From Arthrobacter sp. ES3-54 (lineage in GTDB: Bacteria; Actinomycetota; Actinomycetes; Actinomycetales; Micrococcaceae): DNA of 64,000 bases. Positions 24,016-32,409 of this stretch are shown in pieces. A program made the translations under genes and the position numbers. Position 1 is the first letter of the stretch. The number at the start of each line of letters is the position of its first letter. The notes under the pieces were generated by a model. It was given only the letters and a program-made list of their open reading frames with translations. It was not told the DNA's origin and did no database searches. The stretch is taken from the NCBI RefSeq assembly GCF_029504395.1, contig NZ_JAQFIF010000006.1, positions 124,001 to 188,000 of the forward strand, in the 5' to 3' direction.

Positions 24016-24450
24016 ATGAGTACTGCCCATCACCCTGTCGCTTCGACTGGCTGGACCGGTTGGGTCCGTTTCGCCGGAGTCATTCTGATCATCAACGGCG
24101 TTTTCAGCGGCCTTCAAGGTCTCGTCGCGCTCACCGGGCCCGACACCTACTATTTGTCGACCCCGGGCACGCTGTTCCTCTTCGATGCGAAGGGGTGGGG
24201 CTGGTGGAATGTGGCTCTCGGGGCGCTCCTGATCCTCACCGCCATCGCGCTCTTCTCCGGTGCAACGTGGGCTCGAGTGGTTGCTGTCGTCGTTGCGGGC
24301 GTCAGCGCAGTCGTTCAACTGATGCTCATTCCGGTGCAGCCGTGGTGGTCCTTCATCGTCATCGCCATGGACGTGCTGATCATCTACGCGGTCATCGCCC
24401 ACGGCGAGGAACTTAAGGCTGAACAGGCGCCTCCGTCAACCAACCCGTAG
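24016..24450 (+). CDS. Four-helix membrane protein, DUF7144-like
   Basis: The product has 144 residues and four hydrophobic spans (WVRFAGVILIINGVFSGLQGLVAL, WWNVALGALLILTAIALFSG, WARVVAVVVAGVSAVVQLML, WWSFIVIAMDVLIIYAVIAHG). Aromatic WxGWVRFAG and GWWNVxLG motifs are typical of this actinobacterial family of unknown function. No signal peptide. A GGAAAG lies 12 nt before the ATG. Neighbours give no clue. Confidence 0.78.
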   Translation: MSTAHHPVASTGWTGWVRFAGVILIINGVFSGLQGLVALTGPDTYYLSTPGTLFLFDAKGWGWWNVALGALLILTAIALFSGATWARVVAVVVAGVSAVVQLMLIPVQPWWSFIVIAMDVLIIYAVIAHGEELKAEQAPPSTNP

Positions 24451-24463
24451 GGCACCGACGGGA

Positions 24464-24898
24464 TCAGTCCGAGGCAACCAGCTCCACTTCGTAGCCGTCC
24501 GAATTCACGAGGTAGGCGGCGAAGTGGCCGGGGCCTCCAGCGTGCGGGTATTTCTCCGGAAATAGCTCGGCCCAGCCGTGGCTGAGGCTCTCGCCCGCCA
24601 CGGCGTCCACGTGCTCCCGCGTCCCCGCGCTGAAGGCGAGATGGTTCAGGCCCGGCGCGGTGCGCTGGTGCACGGTTCCGCTCAGGGCCGGGGACTGCTC
24701 GACGACTATATACGTGGGCCCCCGGCGCCAGCTGCACCCGTGGGTCCAGTCCTGGTAGGCCTCGTAGCCGAGCCGGCCCAGCAGCCAGCCCCACTGGTCC
24801 CTGGCCCGTTGCAGGTCCGGCACCCAGAGCTCAACATGGTGCAGGGCACCAAAGTCCGCAGACGTAATCGGAACGCGTGCATCCGGAACAGCCGCCAT
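24464..24898 (-). CDS. VOC-family protein (glyoxalase/dioxygenase-like)
   Basis: The product has 144 residues. LHHVELWVPDLQRARDQWGWLLGRLGYE (N-terminal module with metal-ligand His 20-21) and GLNHLAFSAGTREHVDAV (second His), then AAYLVNSDGYEVELVA with the terminal Glu: the H-H-E pattern of a metal-dependent VOC protein. Substrate unknown. Its ATG overlaps the upstream acetyltransferase stop by one base (TGATG), so the two are co-translated. Confidence 0.85.
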   Translation of the reverse strand: MAAVPDARVPITSADFGALHHVELWVPDLQRARDQWGWLLGRLGYEAYQDWTHGCSWRRGPTYIVVEQSPALSGTVHQRTAPGLNHLAFSAGTREHVDAVAGESLSHGWAELFPEKYPHAGGPGHFAAYLVNSDGYEVELVASD

Positions 24899-25440
24899 CA
24901 GTACAGGATCCGCTGGAACAGGATGTGGTCCTGCCAGGAACCGGCAATCCGAAGGTACCGGGGGGCCAAACCGATCTCCTCAAACCCGGCCCGCTTCAGG
25001 ATCCGCTGCGACGCGGAGTTGTGCGGGAGGGTGGCGGCCTGCAGCCGGTGCAGGCCCAGCTCGTTCCGGGCGGTTTGGACGGCGAACTCCAGCGCTGCCG
25101 AGCCAATCCCCCGCCCGGTCATGTCCTTGTCCACCCAGTAGCCAAGGTGGGCGCTGAGGAACGGCCCCCGGACAATCCCGCTGAGGTTCATCACCCCGAT
25201 GATCCGGGAACCTTCCACCAGAACCCATGGCACGTCCGATCCCGCGATGAACAACCCGAGCTTGGATTCAATGCTGGCGGCCTGCCCCTCGACGGTAAAG
25301 AATTCCTTGGTCCGCACCGGCTCCCAGGGCGCCAGGTGCTCCCGGTTCCGCAGGTAGGCATCCGCCAGGGGGCCAGCGTCGGGCCTGCGCAGCACGCGCA
25401 CACGCACAGTCTTCGTCAGGGCGATGCTGTTCTCGGTCAT
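24898..25440 (-). CDS. GNAT-family N-acetyltransferase (RimJ/RimL-like)
   Basis: The product has 180 residues. VRVLRRPDAGPLADAYLRNREHLAPWEP starts the fold; YWVDKDMTGRGIGSAALEFAVQTA (near 118-140) is motif A with the acetyl-CoA pyrophosphate loop R/Q-x2-G-x-G; LQAATLPHNSASQRILKRAGFEEIG is motif B. RimJ/RimL-type enzymes acetylate protein N-termini or small amines. It is first in a two-gene unit with the VOC protein. Confidence 0.87.
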   Translation of the reverse strand: MTENSIALTKTVRVRVLRRPDAGPLADAYLRNREHLAPWEPVRTKEFFTVEGQAASIESKLGLFIAGSDVPWVLVEGSRIIGVMNLSGIVRGPFLSAHLGYWVDKDMTGRGIGSAALEFAVQTARNELGLHRLQAATLPHNSASQRILKRAGFEEIGLAPRYLRIAGSWQDHILFQRILY

Positions 25441-25512
25441 CCGGAGACTCTAACGGTCATCCCGAACGGCTTCAATCAGCGTGCACGGCAGTTCGAGAAT
25501 GGTCATCGTGCT

Positions 25513-25926
25513 TCATCGGCCAGGCTTGAGCTTCCGCCAGCCGCCGGCCCGGTTGTTTGCGATGATCTGCCGGAACATCGCGGTGAGGGCCTGGCCGGGG
25601 ATGGCCTCCCCCTGGGTGAAAGCGACGGTGCGGGCGGTCTTGTTGTCGTGCCCGCCGGTGATGATGCCCTCCGGGTCCGGGGCGATCCCGCCGTCGTACA
25701 GGAAGACGTTGACGTGGTCCTTGGCCGCGAGCAGGGCGCAGATGTTGCCGTCGAGGACGAAGTAGGGCTGCGTGGTGCGCTTGATGGTCTCTTCGACCGC
25801 CGGGTCGGCGGCAAGGACAAGTTCACGCACCTGAGCGCAGATATCCTGCTGCCAGTCCGGCAATGCCGCTATGAACGCGTCGACCCGGGGATCCTGCTGC
25901 GGCGGGTTGTCAGGCGCTTTCGTCAT
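25513..25926 (-). CDS. DUF1801 (YdhG-like) protein
   Basis: The product has 137 residues. VDAFIAALPDWQQDICAQVRELVLAADPAVEETIKRTTQPYFVLDGNICAL matches the DUF1801 fold, a small soluble domain of unknown function distantly like YdhG/YjhX proteins. HVNVFLYDGGI and the basic end GGWRKLKPGR are typical. It overlaps the upstream mgtC-like gene by 17 bp on the same strand, so they are co-transcribed. Confidence 0.8.
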   Translation of the reverse strand: MTKAPDNPPQQDPRVDAFIAALPDWQQDICAQVRELVLAADPAVEETIKRTTQPYFVLDGNICALLAAKDHVNVFLYDGGIAPDPEGIITGGHDNKTARTVAFTQGEAIPGQALTAMFRQIIANNRAGGWRKLKPGR

Positions 25927-26641
25927 CGTCGTCTTCGTTCGGGTCGGAGCCCTGGACGGTGACGCTCTTCACGCCGGGCAATTCCAGGAGGTAGGGGACG
26001 AGCTCCCGCAGCGGAAGATGCCCGTGGAAGCGGACGTCCATGAGGACGATCGGATTTTGTTCATCGCCCGATTTTTTGGTGCTCAGGATTGAAGAGCTGA
26101 AGCCCATGTTAGTAGCGATCTCCAACACTTGCCGCAGCACCCCCTGGTTGTCGGCATAGCCCAGGTGCAGGACCCGGTGGGCGTCCGGGGTCGGGATCTT
26201 CCTGATCATGGGAGAGACGACGTACAACGTGATGAGGTGGAAAGCGGTCAGTGCAACAGCCAGGGACAGCATTCCGGCCCCGCACGCCATGCCAACGGCG
26301 GCGGAAACCCAAATGCTGGCGGCCGTCGTCAGGCCGCGGACAACGTTCCGTCCCTTGAAAATCACGCCGGCGCCGAGGAAACCGATGCCGCTGACGATTT
26401 GGGCCGCAATACGGGACGGGTCCATGGTGGCCCCCGGCGCCATCGCGTAGACGAAGCCGTAGGCCGAGATAAGGGTGAAGGTGCAAGAGCCCAACCCGAC
26501 CAGAACGTGGGTGCGGTAGCCCGCGATCTTTTGCCGGACCTGCCGTTCTGTGCCAATCAGCGAACAGAGGACAAATGTCGCCAGCAGCAGCCCGACTTCC
26601 ACCAGCGTGGTTGGGGTATATAGCCCATATGCGTCCTGCAT
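25910..26641 (-). CDS. MgtC/SapB-family membrane protein
   Basis: The product has 243 residues. Four or five N-terminal spans include LLATFVLCSLIGTERQVRQKIAGYRTHVLVGLGSCTF and GIGFLGAGVIFKGRNVVRGLTTAASIWVSAAVGMACG, the MgtC signature (R-T-H, G-F-L-G-A-G, G-L-T-T-A-A). The C-terminal 75 residues form a soluble ACT-like domain ending in an acidic PNEDDDDESA tail. Family members support growth in low Mg2+ or modulate ATP synthase; the exact role here is unknown. I chose ATG 26641 because GGAGG lies 6 nt upstream. Confidence 0.88.
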   Translation of the reverse strand: MQDAYGLYTPTTLVEVGLLLATFVLCSLIGTERQVRQKIAGYRTHVLVGLGSCTFTLISAYGFVYAMAPGATMDPSRIAAQIVSGIGFLGAGVIFKGRNVVRGLTTAASIWVSAAVGMACGAGMLSLAVALTAFHLITLYVVSPMIRKIPTPDAHRVLHLGYADNQGVLRQVLEIATNMGFSSSILSTKKSGDEQNPIVLMDVRFHGHLPLRELVPYLLELPGVKSVTVQGSDPNEDDDDESA

Positions 26642-26730
26642 CCCGCCCTCCGGCCCGGCCCGAGAGTGGCGCCCGGTCAACTCTGAGGTGCGCCAAGGAC
26701 TCTCGAAGTTGATACTACCGCTGCCCTTTG

Positions 26731-26766
26731 TTGGGGAGTAGGGCGGGGTTGGGGAGTAGGTCGGGG
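26731..26766. repeat. Two 18-bp tandem repeats
   Basis: TTGGGGAGTAGGGCGGGG at 26731-26748 and a one-base variant at 26749-26766, with a third partial start. They lie between the divergent mgtC-like and DUF1810 genes. Confidence 0.7.
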
Positions 26767-26821
26767 TTGGGCGCTTCCACGGCCCTGTCGCTTCACTGCC
26801 TGGCGACGTAGCCTAGCGAGC

Positions 26822-27286
26822 ATGAAAGAAGACCCCTACGATCTTGAACGGTTCGTGATCGCCCAAGACGCCGGCGGAACCTACGGGCACGCCCTGGCGG
26901 AGCTGAGGTCGGGCATGAAGCGGAGCCACTGGATGTGGTTCGTTTTCCCCCAGCTCGCAGGCCTGGGGCACAGCGAAACGGCCCGCAAATATGCCATCTC
27001 CTCCCTGGACGAGGCCCGGGCCTACGTCTGGCACGACGTCCTTGGCCCCCGCCTCCGGGAGGTGGCCGCCGCGGTGGCTTCCCTGGAGGGGCGGTCCGCG
27101 GTGCAGATCTTCGGCGGCATCGACGCTCGGAAGCTGCACTCGTCCATGACGCTGTTCCGGCTGGCGGCCCCCGGCGAATCCGTGTTCCGCGATGTCCTGG
27201 ACCGCTATTTCGATGGTCTGGAGGACCCCGGCACGGGACAGTTGCTGGGGCAACGGTCAGGCGATCCGGACCCGGCCGACGGTTAG
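26822..27286 (+). CDS. DUF1810 family protein
   Basis: The product has 154 residues. DLERFVIAQ, the SGMKRSHWMWFVFPQLAGLG segment (residues 30-50) and YAISSLDEARAYVWHDVLGPRL are the conserved blocks of DUF1810, a compact helical domain of unknown biochemical role found widely in bacteria. It ends 4 bp inside the convergent EAL-domain gene. Confidence 0.85.
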   Translation: MKEDPYDLERFVIAQDAGGTYGHALAELRSGMKRSHWMWFVFPQLAGLGHSETARKYAISSLDEARAYVWHDVLGPRLREVAAAVASLEGRSAVQIFGGIDARKLHSSMTLFRLAAPGESVFRDVLDRYFDGLEDPGTGQLLGQRSGDPDPADG

Positions 27287-28428
27287 CTGTCGGCCAGGGC
27301 CGTGATCATCCGTTCCATGCGGGCGACGCCGGCAAAGCGGCCGGCGTTGTCCGTCACCAGCAGGGGGTCAAACCGGCTGGCCTGACTCCGAGTCATGGAG
27401 CGTGCCAGGGCCTCGCTGATCGGAGTGTCCAGGTTGACGCACATTCCCGGGCTGACCACGCCCAGTGCCGCCGCCGCGGGGTCGAGCACCGCAACGGGCC
27501 GCAAATGCTCGCCCATCAGCACCACTGACTGCAGGGCGGGGCTGTCATCAAACGCGGCGGCCGCCGTCGCCGTCGTGGTGGCCGTCGTCGCGGGTTCCAC
27601 GATGTCCCGGATGACGCCCTGGTGGGCCACCGGTGGTTTGGACGCGAGTCGGTGGGCAACCTCAAGGTCGATCGGTTCCCACGCCGGCCCCGGCCGGGCC
27701 AAGCAATACCCCTGCACCAGCGGTACGCCGAGGGCGACGAGGGCGTCCAGTTCCTCCACCCGCTCCACTCCTTCGGCCAGGATCCAGGCATCCACGCGGC
27801 TGGCAAAGGTTCCGAGCATGGAGATCAGGGCGCGCTTGGCTTCGTCACGGTCGACATCCTGGATGAGTTCACGATCGATCTTGATCAGCGAGGGCCGCAG
27901 CGCCAGGAGGTGACGGAGTCCCGCGTAGCCGGCCCCGGCGTCGTCGATCGCGATCAGCGCGCCCGCAGCGCGCAGCTGGTTGAGGTCAGGCTCAAGCTCC
28001 AGATAGGAGTCGATCGGGGTTTGTTCCGTAAGTTCAACCACCAGTCCGCCAAGGTTTCCCTGACTGCGCCAGATCTCACGGATCCCCTCCGTCAGCAGCA
28101 GCTCCGGTGAGACGTTGAGGGTCAGGAAGCAGTTCGCAGGCAGGGTGGGGCGTGCCGCGAGCGCCACCCGCAAGGCCGCTGCCTCGAGCTCGGCCGCCAA
28201 GCCATGCGTGCGCGCGGCGGCAAACCACACTTCAGGATTTTTTTCGGCGAAACCCGGAAACCGGGCCAGGGCCTCATAGCCCACCACTGTGCCGCGGGCA
28301 GTATCAACAATGGGTTGGTAGGCCGCGGCAAGGCCAACACCTCGGCAGGCGGCCGCCAGATCCTCGTTCCAATCCGGGCCCGGAGCGGTCCCGGCGTCGG
28401 GCGGGTGGCCGCCTGCCTCGTGAATCAA
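27283..28428 (-). CDS. EAL-domain c-di-GMP phosphodiesterase with C-terminal CBS-like region
   Basis: The product has 381 residues and no membrane span. The EAL domain (about 30-250) keeps the catalytic set: YEALARF (EAL), N in LTLNVSPELL, E in VVELTEQTP, DD in IAIDDAGAGYAGL (DDFG replaced by DDAG), K in LIKIDRELI, AEGVE and QGYCLARP. Hydrolysis of c-di-GMP to pGpG is therefore plausible. The C-terminal part (MCVNLDTPISEALARSMTRS... GVARMERMITAL) resembles one CBS-like sensor unit. The first codon is TTG, overlapping the TGA of the upstream DUF1059 gene (TTGA), with only a weak own ribosome site, so it probably depends on coupling. Confidence 0.85.
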   Translation of the reverse strand: MIHEAGGHPPDAGTAPGPDWNEDLAAACRGVGLAAAYQPIVDTARGTVVGYEALARFPGFAEKNPEVWFAAARTHGLAAELEAAALRVALAARPTLPANCFLTLNVSPELLLTEGIREIWRSQGNLGGLVVELTEQTPIDSYLELEPDLNQLRAAGALIAIDDAGAGYAGLRHLLALRPSLIKIDRELIQDVDRDEAKRALISMLGTFASRVDAWILAEGVERVEELDALVALGVPLVQGYCLARPGPAWEPIDLEVAHRLASKPPVAHQGVIRDIVEPATTATTTATAAAAFDDSPALQSVVLMGEHLRPVAVLDPAAAALGVVSPGMCVNLDTPISEALARSMTRSQASRFDPLLVTDNAGRFAGVARMERMITALADS

Positions 28429-28601
28429 CTAACGGAAATGATGGCTTTGTGGACCGACTGCACGACGTCGGCCGGCAGCTCCTCCAGCCCATGTGCGGAC
28501 GCAGCATGGGCTGCCACATTCACCAGAATTTCGTCTTCCGTACTGCATACCCAGCGGGCTTCGCAGCCCGGAACCACATCACCACAGGCAAACGACTTCA
28601 C
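28425..28601 (-). CDS. DUF1059 small protein
   Basis: The product has 58 residues from a GTG at 28601 with an AAGGAG ribosome site 5 nt upstream (VKSFACGDVVPGCEARWVCS). The C-GDVVPGC-x5-C arrangement and the ADVVQSVHKAII end are diagnostic of DUF1059, small cytosolic proteins of unknown function; the Cys cluster may bind metal. A longer in-frame start at 28637 exists but is not supported. Its stop overlaps the EAL gene's TTG. Confidence 0.82.
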   Translation of the reverse strand: MKSFACGDVVPGCEARWVCSTEDEILVNVAAHAASAHGLEELPADVVQSVHKAIISVS

Positions 28602-28751
28602 GATCGCTCCTTCTTCTTCAACAGCGGACCGGACCACCCTACGTTGGCACTGCCTCGAAAACTGAGATTTTGCTTTCAGAACATTGGGTGTTGCCGGCAG
28701 CGTGTCGCCGGCTAGGTTCTCCGGCCGCTGTCGGCCCGATGTCGGCCTGCG

Positions 28752-29345
28752 CTACCGGTCTGGCGCGCCTGCTGCGGCGGCGACGGCGGCCGCCTCGATG
28801 CGGGCCCGATGAACATTCCACTCTTCGGGTGTGCGTACGGAGAGGTTCGGGTCCCCCGGGCGCTGGCCGGCCCTGCCGTCGATGAGCTCGCGCAGGATGT
28901 CCGCGTGGCCTAGGTGATGGGCCGTTTCCACGCACATGTGCACGAGAATCTGGTGCAGGGTCACGTGCTTGCGCTGGTCCGGCCACCAGGGCACCACGCC
29001 GGGTGCGTCCAGGGCGAGTTCATCGATGGTGGCATCGCTGTGCACGGCAGAGAGCCGGTGCAGCTCGGCGATCTGCTCGCGCGTCTCGCCGGGGGCAGCC
29101 CACATGTCGGCGTCCGGCTCCGCATCGTCGGCGAACCATGGCAGTTCCAGGTCGCTGGGCCGGCCAAAAACCTCGCCAAAGTAACCGAGTTCAACGCTGG
29201 CCACATGCTTGACCAGGCCCAGCAGGTTGGTGCCCGTGGCTGTGAGGGGCCGGCGCGCGTCGTACTCGCTGAGCCCGTCAAGCTTGGCCAGCAGGCTGGC
29301 CCGCCGGGTGCGCAGATAGGTGTGCAAGATCGCTTTTTCGTCCAT
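28752..29345 (-). CDS. DinB superfamily protein
   Basis: The product has 197 residues. The helical DinB/YfiT fold with three metal-ligand histidines in typical positions: LVKHVASVELGYFGEVFG (His near 46) and ETAHHLGHADILRELIDG (two His near 145-150). DinB-like proteins include mycothiol- or bacillithiol-dependent S-transferases; the YWWPDQR-like loop and length fit the actinobacterial DUF664 group. The reaction is unknown. Start ATG 29345 (MDEKAIL) is preferred over a longer frame. Confidence 0.85.
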   Translation of the reverse strand: MDEKAILHTYLRTRRASLLAKLDGLSEYDARRPLTATGTNLLGLVKHVASVELGYFGEVFGRPSDLELPWFADDAEPDADMWAAPGETREQIAELHRLSAVHSDATIDELALDAPGVVPWWPDQRKHVTLHQILVHMCVETAHHLGHADILRELIDGRAGQRPGDPNLSVRTPEEWNVHRARIEAAAVAAAAGAPDR

Positions 29346-29466
29346 GACCGGCACTATACCGAACCCGCGGAGCCTCGCCCTACGGAAAATCATGTTTCAT
29401 CAAACGTATGGAATAATTGGCGCCAACGGGCCTCGGGGGGAGGCCCCGAATGACAGGACACCCAGC

Positions 29467-30036
29467 GTGAGTCACGGTTCCGGTGTAAAACGCGTCCGGA
29501 CGGCCGCCGCAGTTGTTCTGGCCGCGGTTCTAGCCGGCCTGCTGACCGCCTGCGAATCCGGCACGGATGCCCGGGGCGGAACCCCGGCGGCCGCTGCAAC
29601 GTCCCCGGGGCCCCCTGCAACGTCCCCGGCGCCCCCGGGCCTGCTGGGGACGACCGAACTGAACGGGTTTTATCAGCCGATGCGCTACACGGCCGTCGAC
29701 GGCGACACCTGGGAAGGCATCGCCGCCCACTTCCGGATGACTCCCGAGATCCTCAGGAGTTTCAACGATTCGGCGTCCGTTGCGGCGGGAAAGGTCATCG
29801 ATCTCAGAGGCGTGGACGTGCCGCAGCTCGGCGCCGGCGGTAGCGTGACCGGCCAGGACGGGCGGGGGCAGCTCTTGTACAGGACGAGCGCCGGTGATAC
29901 TCCCTCCGGCATCGCGAGCCGCTACGGCATACCGCTCTATGCACTGCGGATAGCCAATTTGAATTATCTGACCGGCGGCGAATGGATTCCGCCCGCCGGG
30001 ACAACGATAGCTATCCCCAATCCGCCCCTCGACTGA
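29467..30036 (+). CDS. Lipoprotein with two LysM domains
   Basis: The product has 189 residues from an in-frame GTG. The n-region KRVR, hydrophobic core and lipobox LLTAC (Cys near 27) make a lipoprotein signal peptide. A low-complexity Pro/Ala/Thr linker contains a repeated SPGPPATSP/SPAPPG segment. Two LysM-like modules follow: YTAVDGDTWEGIAAHFRMTPEILRSFN and YRTSAGDTPSGIASRYGIPLYALRIAN, each ending near an I-x-IP strand. It probably binds peptidoglycan at the outer face of the membrane. No catalytic domain is attached. Confidence 0.85.
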   Translation: MSHGSGVKRVRTAAAVVLAAVLAGLLTACESGTDARGGTPAAAATSPGPPATSPAPPGLLGTTELNGFYQPMRYTAVDGDTWEGIAAHFRMTPEILRSFNDSASVAAGKVIDLRGVDVPQLGAGGSVTGQDGRGQLLYRTSAGDTPSGIASRYGIPLYALRIANLNYLTGGEWIPPAGTTIAIPNPPLD

Positions 30037-30135
30037 GCCTCGGACTATCTCTGCGCGGACTGTGTTGGGTGGGCCCGACGAACGTGACTGGGCCCGACGA
30101 ACGTGGGTGGGGCCGCGGAACCGCGGGCAAAGAAA

Positions 30136-30167
30136 AAGCCTCCGGAACCGATTGGTTCCGGAGGCTT
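30136..30167. terminator. Hairpin terminator downstream of tRNA-Tyr
   Basis: Perfect 14-bp stem (30136-30149 with 30154-30167), 4-nt loop, A-run before and TTTT after. It can end both the tRNA transcript (-) and the LysM gene (+). Confidence 0.85.
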
Positions 30168-30176
30168 TTCCAAGGG

Positions 30177-30258
30177 TGGCAGATGAGGGATTCGAACCCC
30201 CGTAGGCGTTGCCAGCTGATTTACAGTCAGCCCCCTTTGGCCGCTCGGGTAATCTGCC
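30177..30258 (-). tRNA. tRNA-Tyr (GTA)
   Basis: Class II tRNA with a long variable arm: acceptor GGCAGAT/ATCTGCC, anticodon stem around loop CTGTAAA (anticodon GTA), T-loop GTTCGAATC. CCA is not encoded. Confidence 0.93.
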
Positions 30259-30419
30259 GAACTTCAAAAGAAGATCACTCGCGGTTTCCAGTCCCAGAAC
30301 GCCTGTTTCCAGTCCGTTCCGCTTCCAGCACCCGCGGGCAAGACAACTTTACAGAACTTCCGCCGAAGAATCGAATCGGCGCTTCAGCGGCCCAGAAATG
30401 GGCCAAAATGCCTGGAAAT

Positions 30420-30674
30420 TCAGGCCTCTCCGAGAATGCGCCCGGCCAGCCTTGCCTCGAATCGTGCCGCCTGCTCCGGGGTGACCTGGTTCAGCTCGAC
30501 AGCGCGGGCCAGGTCCGTGTGGACACCGTCCATGCGCGCTGAGGCATCGGGGGCCGGGCTCAGAATGATGGAGGCCGCCAGTGCGGCGGCGGCAACGGAG
30601 GTCGCCGTCGCGGCCAGCGTGGTGGCAGCGGCGGCGGTGGTGCGGTTAACGTAGCGGACGGCCTTGTGGTGCAT
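30420..30674 (-). CDS. Small membrane-anchored or exported protein, unknown function
   Basis: The product has 84 residues from ATG 30674 (MHHKAVRYVNR), behind AAGGCAAGAAC. A basic n-region is followed by one long Ala/Thr/Val-rich hydrophobic stretch (residues 12-45) ending SPAPDASA, a possible signal-peptidase site. The rest (MDGVHTDLARAVELNQVTPEQAARFEARLAGRIL) is a soluble helix. No family recognised. Confidence 0.6.
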   Translation of the reverse strand: MHHKAVRYVNRTTAAAATTLAATATSVAAAALAASIILSPAPDASARMDGVHTDLARAVELNQVTPEQAARFEARLAGRILGEA

Positions 30675-30872
30675 GTTCTTGCCTTTCAGCAGCGGTTCCA
30701 ACCCTTGCAACTCTTCCGGGCCTGGCTTCGTTCCCGCCGTGATTGAGCTATGAGCGGACTGTGAAACCTCGTCCCGTCCGGCCGCCCTCCAGAATGGGGG
30801 CATCCGTACTAGGCTGGAATGCAGACAACCGGCCTCACATCAGGCACCCGGCTAACCATCAGGAGGAAAGTC

Positions 30873-31364
30873 ATGGCAGGCGAATCCACGTTCGACGTCG
30901 TCAGCAAGGTAGACAAGCAGGAGGTCGCCAACGCGCTGAACCAGGCACAAAAGGAAATTGCCCAGCGCTACGACTTCAAGGGCGTCGGCGCCGAGGTTGA
31001 TTTCAGCGGCGAGAAGATCCTGATGAAGGCCAACTCAGAAGAGCGGGTGCTGGCGGTGCTCGACGTGCTGCAGTCCAAGCTCATCCGCCGCGGCATCTCG
31101 CTGAAGTCCCTCGACACCGGCGAGCCCTACGCCTCCGGCAAGGAATTCCGGCTCGAGGCCTCCATCAAGGAGGGCATCGCCCAGGACCTCGCCAAGAAGA
31201 TCAATAAGCTGATCCGGGACGAGGCCCCCAAGTCCGTCAAGTCGCAGATCCAGGGCGACGAGCTCCGGGTGACGTCGAAGTCCCGCGATGACCTCCAGGA
31301 GACCATGAACCTGCTCAAGGGCTTCGACGAGGCCGACCTGCAGTTCGTCAACTTCCGCAGCTAG
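30873..31364 (+). CDS. YajQ-family nucleotide-binding protein
   Basis: The product has 163 residues. STFDVVSKVDKQEVANALNQAQKEI and the middle SKLIRRGISLKSL strand, then DDLQETMNLLKGFDEADLQFVNFR at the end, are the near-invariant YajQ pattern: two ferredoxin-like domains. Xanthomonas and Pseudomonas YajQ proteins bind c-di-GMP and act as co-regulators; in actinobacteria the ligand is unproven. An ideal AGGAGG precedes the ATG by 6 nt. A strong terminator follows. Confidence 0.92.
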   Translation: MAGESTFDVVSKVDKQEVANALNQAQKEIAQRYDFKGVGAEVDFSGEKILMKANSEERVLAVLDVLQSKLIRRGISLKSLDTGEPYASGKEFRLEASIKEGIAQDLAKKINKLIRDEAPKSVKSQIQGDELRVTSKSRDDLQETMNLLKGFDEADLQFVNFRS

Positions 31365-31398
31365 CTTCCCGTCCGCGGCGCAAGTTTCCTCACGACGC

Positions 31399-31446
31399 GC
31401 AAAAGGGCTGGCGACACCGGTATTCGGGTGTCGCCAGCCCTTTTGC
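31399..31446. terminator. Bidirectional terminator between yajQ-like and htpX genes
   Basis: Perfect 20-bp stem (31399-31418 with 31427-31446), 8-nt loop, AAAA before and TTTT inside the arms. It serves both convergent genes. Confidence 0.88.
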
Positions 31447-31489
31447 GTGTCACGGATCTATTTGCGCGTCGCCAGAGCCGCAGGTGGCT

Positions 31490-32359
31490 TCAGGTGAGCT
31501 GCCGGCCGGCCATCCGCTCCAGCCGGCCGATCCGCTCGGCCATCGGCGGGTGGGTGGAGAACATCTTGGCCACGCCTCCGCCGCGGAACGGGTTGGCGAT
31601 CATCATGTGGGAGGCGTTGACCAGCCGCTGGTCCTGCGGCAGTGGCGCCAACTGCACACCCTGCTCGATCTTGCGCAGGGCGGAGGCGAGCGCCAGCGGA
31701 TCTCCGGTGAGCGCGGATCCGTCTTCGTCGGCGTCGTACTCCCGCGTCCGCGAGATGGCCATCTGGATCAGGGACGCGGCGAACGGGGCCAGCAGCGCCA
31801 TCGCGATCGCGGCGAACGGGTTCGCGTTGCGGCGATCCCCGCCGCCGAACAGCAGCATCATCTGCGCCACCGAGGTAATGACGCCGGCGACGGCGGCGGC
31901 CACCGACGCCGTCAGGATGTCCCGGTTGTAGACGTGCATCAGTTCATGGCCCAGGACGCCGCGGAGCTCGCGGGCGTCCAGCAGCCGCAGGATGCCCTCG
32001 GTGCAGCACACCGCCGCGGTCTGCGGATTCCGGCCGGTGGCGAAGGCGTTCGGCGCCATGGTGGGCGAGATGTAGATCCGCGGCATCGGCTGGTTGGCCC
32101 GGCCGGACAGTTCCCGGACGATCTGGTACAGCTGGGGCGCCTCGGCCTCCGTGACGGGATAGGCCTGCATGGACCGGATGGCGAGCTTGTCGCTGTTCCA
32201 GTACCCGTAGGCGGTGGTGCCCACGCCGATCAGGGCCATGATCCAGATCGGCGCGGCACTGCGGGTCCCGGCTGCGATGAACGCCCCCAGACCAAGCAGG
32301 ACCGCCCACAGGACTCCGAACAGGGCCGCGGTTTTCAGTCCGTTGTGATGCTGGTGCAC
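31490..32359 (-). CDS. htpX: HtpX family zinc metalloprotease
   Basis: The product has 289 residues from GTG 32359, with AGGAGG 5 nt upstream. Two N-terminal spans, then the M48 zinc motif HELMH (138-142), two more spans (SVAAAVAGVITSVAQMMLLFGG; FAAIAMALLAPFAAS), and the third ligand in SRTREYDADE. HtpX cuts damaged membrane proteins at the cytosolic side of the membrane, often in heat or envelope stress. It lies 50 bp after the MFS gene on the same strand and may be co-transcribed. Confidence 0.93.
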   Translation of the reverse strand: MHQHHNGLKTAALFGVLWAVLLGLGAFIAAGTRSAAPIWIMALIGVGTTAYGYWNSDKLAIRSMQAYPVTEAEAPQLYQIVRELSGRANQPMPRIYISPTMAPNAFATGRNPQTAAVCCTEGILRLLDARELRGVLGHELMHVYNRDILTASVAAAVAGVITSVAQMMLLFGGGDRRNANPFAAIAMALLAPFAASLIQMAISRTREYDADEDGSALTGDPLALASALRKIEQGVQLAPLPQDQRLVNASHMMIANPFRGGGVAKMFSTHPPMAERIGRLERMAGRQLT

Positions 32360-32409
32360 TGGTCCTCCTGATGCCCTTGACCTCGATGGGTACCAATGAA
32401 AACGAACCG

